64,000 nt of DNA. Source: Desulfosporosinus sp. OT. GTDB lineage: Bacteria; Bacillota; Desulfitobacteriia; Desulfitobacteriales; Desulfitobacteriaceae. Under the pieces are notes generated by a model. It was not told where the DNA came from, made no database searches, and saw nothing but the letters and a program-made list of their open reading frames with translations. The DNA lies in NCBI RefSeq assembly GCF_000224515.1, contig NZ_AGAF01000124.1, positions 22,686 to 86,685 of the forward strand, written 5' to 3'. A program made the position numbers and the translations under genes. Below are positions 63,273-64,000 of the stretch, in pieces; position 1 is the first letter of the stretch; the number at the start of each line of letters is the position of its first letter.

Positions 63273-63422
63273 TCCGGTTTTTTCGTAAGCATTTCCTGAT
63301 ACTACTGATCTAAAACGGCATCCAACTCTTGACTCGGGATACTACCACCTTCGGATCGATATAAGGTCTACCCTCTTCTTTTATTTTGGATCATGTGGTC
63401 TTCTGTCAAGATTTCGGACAGG
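63273..63422 (-). pseudogene. Decayed spo0E-like gene
   Basis: Matches the intact spo0E-like gene at 54623-54796 at many positions (GACTT..ATTTCCTGATAC, TCCAACTCTTGACT, ACCTTCGGATCG, ATAAGGTCTACC, ATTTCGGACA), but the start ATG has become CTG, about 20 bases are missing near the 5' end and frameshifts break the rest. Confidence 0.75.
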
Positions 63423-63453
63423 TTAAAAGTAGAAATAATCCCAGTTTATTAAT

Positions 63454-63560
63454 TTAACATACTAAAGTATTTTCAAAATTATAGGGTGCCATCATGCCAC
63501 AATGTTCATGAATTCTAACGGTGTTGTGAAAAGCTTCCCTTCGGTCCTCTAGCTTGTCAC
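63454..63560 (-). pseudogene. Fragment of an IS3-like transposase C-terminus
   Basis: The minus frame contains 'RREAFHNTVRIHEHCGMMAPYNFE', which resembles the rve-domain end of IS3-family OrfB proteins ('R-EA--NT-RIH---G--SP--FE'). Upstream sequence is not recognisable. Weak assignment. Confidence 0.4.
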
Positions 63561-63675
63561 ATGCGCTGTTGTCCATAAGATGCCAGCGAGCATATCTTCG
63601 GCTCCGGCTCCGGTATCCCTCGTGGCACCCGGACAACTAACCCGAAGGTTTGATCAAACGACCTGGGACATTCCG

Positions 63676-63799
63676 TGTACGTTGTATACTATGAATACGT
63701 TGTTTTCTTGGTACTGATAAGAGTTCAACACAGTAGAAAAAGAAACGCTATGGCTTCGTTGTATACGCTGAAGTCATACCGTTTTCTTAGTATAGATAA
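63676..63799. repeat. Two imperfect copies of a roughly 45-base repeat
   Basis: 63676-63721 and 63753-63799 share CGTTGTATAC, ATAC/ATACC, GTTTTCTT-GTA and GATAA in the same order, about 78 bases apart. Nothing coding is seen in 63637-64000. Confidence 0.5.
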
Positions 63800-64000
63800 C
63801 AATAAGGATGAGGGGGTTTTTGCTTATCTTACAGGACCTTAAGGCTATCAAATAGTAATTTTTGATTGTGTTTCTGGGGTTATAAAATTTATATTCTGAG
63901 GTAGCTCAGGTTAACAAACCAAGTCAAAATAAACGAGCGTTGGTGTACGTCTTCGCTTTTCTTTAGTCGTTATGTATGCTTAACCCCCCACTCTTTACGT

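Noticed and set aside
1-64000. CRISPR array, tRNA or rRNA genes
   Set aside because: No regularly spaced direct repeats and no tRNA or rRNA signatures were found on either strand by reading.

Overview
This window looks like a piece of chromosome from a spore-forming, strictly anaerobic Firmicute of the Desulfosporosinus/Desulfitobacterium kind (Peptococcaceae). The basis is a sporulation phosphorelay gene set (a KinA-type PAS kinase, two Spo0E phosphatases, a Spo0F-like receiver), an oxygen-independent benzimidazole (bza) operon, a YeiH-type exporter, a guanine-riboswitch-controlled pur operon, strong purine-rich ribosome binding sites and frequent TTG/GTG starts. The genus is an inference; there is no rRNA or tRNA here to confirm it.

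Layout. 0-3 kb: a secreted small protein (cut by the window edge) divergent from an OmpR-type two-component pair. 3-4.7 kb: a decay zone with GNAT acetyltransferase and manganese-catalase remnants and, between them, an intact-looking type I toxin-antitoxin locus. 4.7-13.7 kb: the purEBCFMNHD operon on the minus strand behind a guanine riboswitch. 13.9-19 kb: a TetR-controlled MacB-type ABC efflux system. 19-21 kb: KtrAB potassium uptake. 21.4-23.2 kb: ECF sigma, zinc anti-sigma and a B-box membrane protein. 23.3-26.7 kb: a YeiH-like exporter with a small partner, and an aminotransferase. 26.9-34.9 kb: a cobalamin-riboswitch-controlled bzaA-bzaB-purE-like-bzaC-bzaD-bzaE operon. 35-47 kb: a nuclease, then signal transduction genes (sporulation kinase + Spo0E, a split PAS/PP2C protein, MCP + STAS, a second STAS, PhoH-like, Spo0F-like). 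47-52 kb: DUF3846, guaA, hpt, a LolA-like protein and signal peptidase I. 52-64 kb: an AT-rich, gene-poor region with remnants, IS fragments, a Fur-box-controlled small protein, a second Spo0E, and a second ECF sigma/anti-sigma locus whose likely targets (lipoprotein, DUF6147-like protein, M23 peptidase) carry a shared promoter motif.

How it fits together. The pur operon makes AIR. The bza operon should divert AIR to 5-hydroxybenzimidazole (BzaA/BzaB) and then by methylations (BzaC, BzaD, BzaE) to 5,6-dimethylbenzimidazole, the lower ligand of B12; the cobalamin riboswitch closes the loop. The most striking feature is a PurE paralogue embedded in the bza operon. It is nearly identical in layout to the biosynthetic PurE 18 kb away but has glutamine in place of the catalytic histidine, suggesting a repurposed AIR/CAIR-binding protein at the branch point between purine and cobamide synthesis.

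Other points of note are a perfect 7-1-7 Fur box over the promoter of an unrecognised 57-residue protein, three copies of a TGTAACCTTTTG-N13-CTCTRTA promoter motif around the second ECF sigma locus, a decayed second copy of the guaA 3' end, and several genes broken by single lesions.
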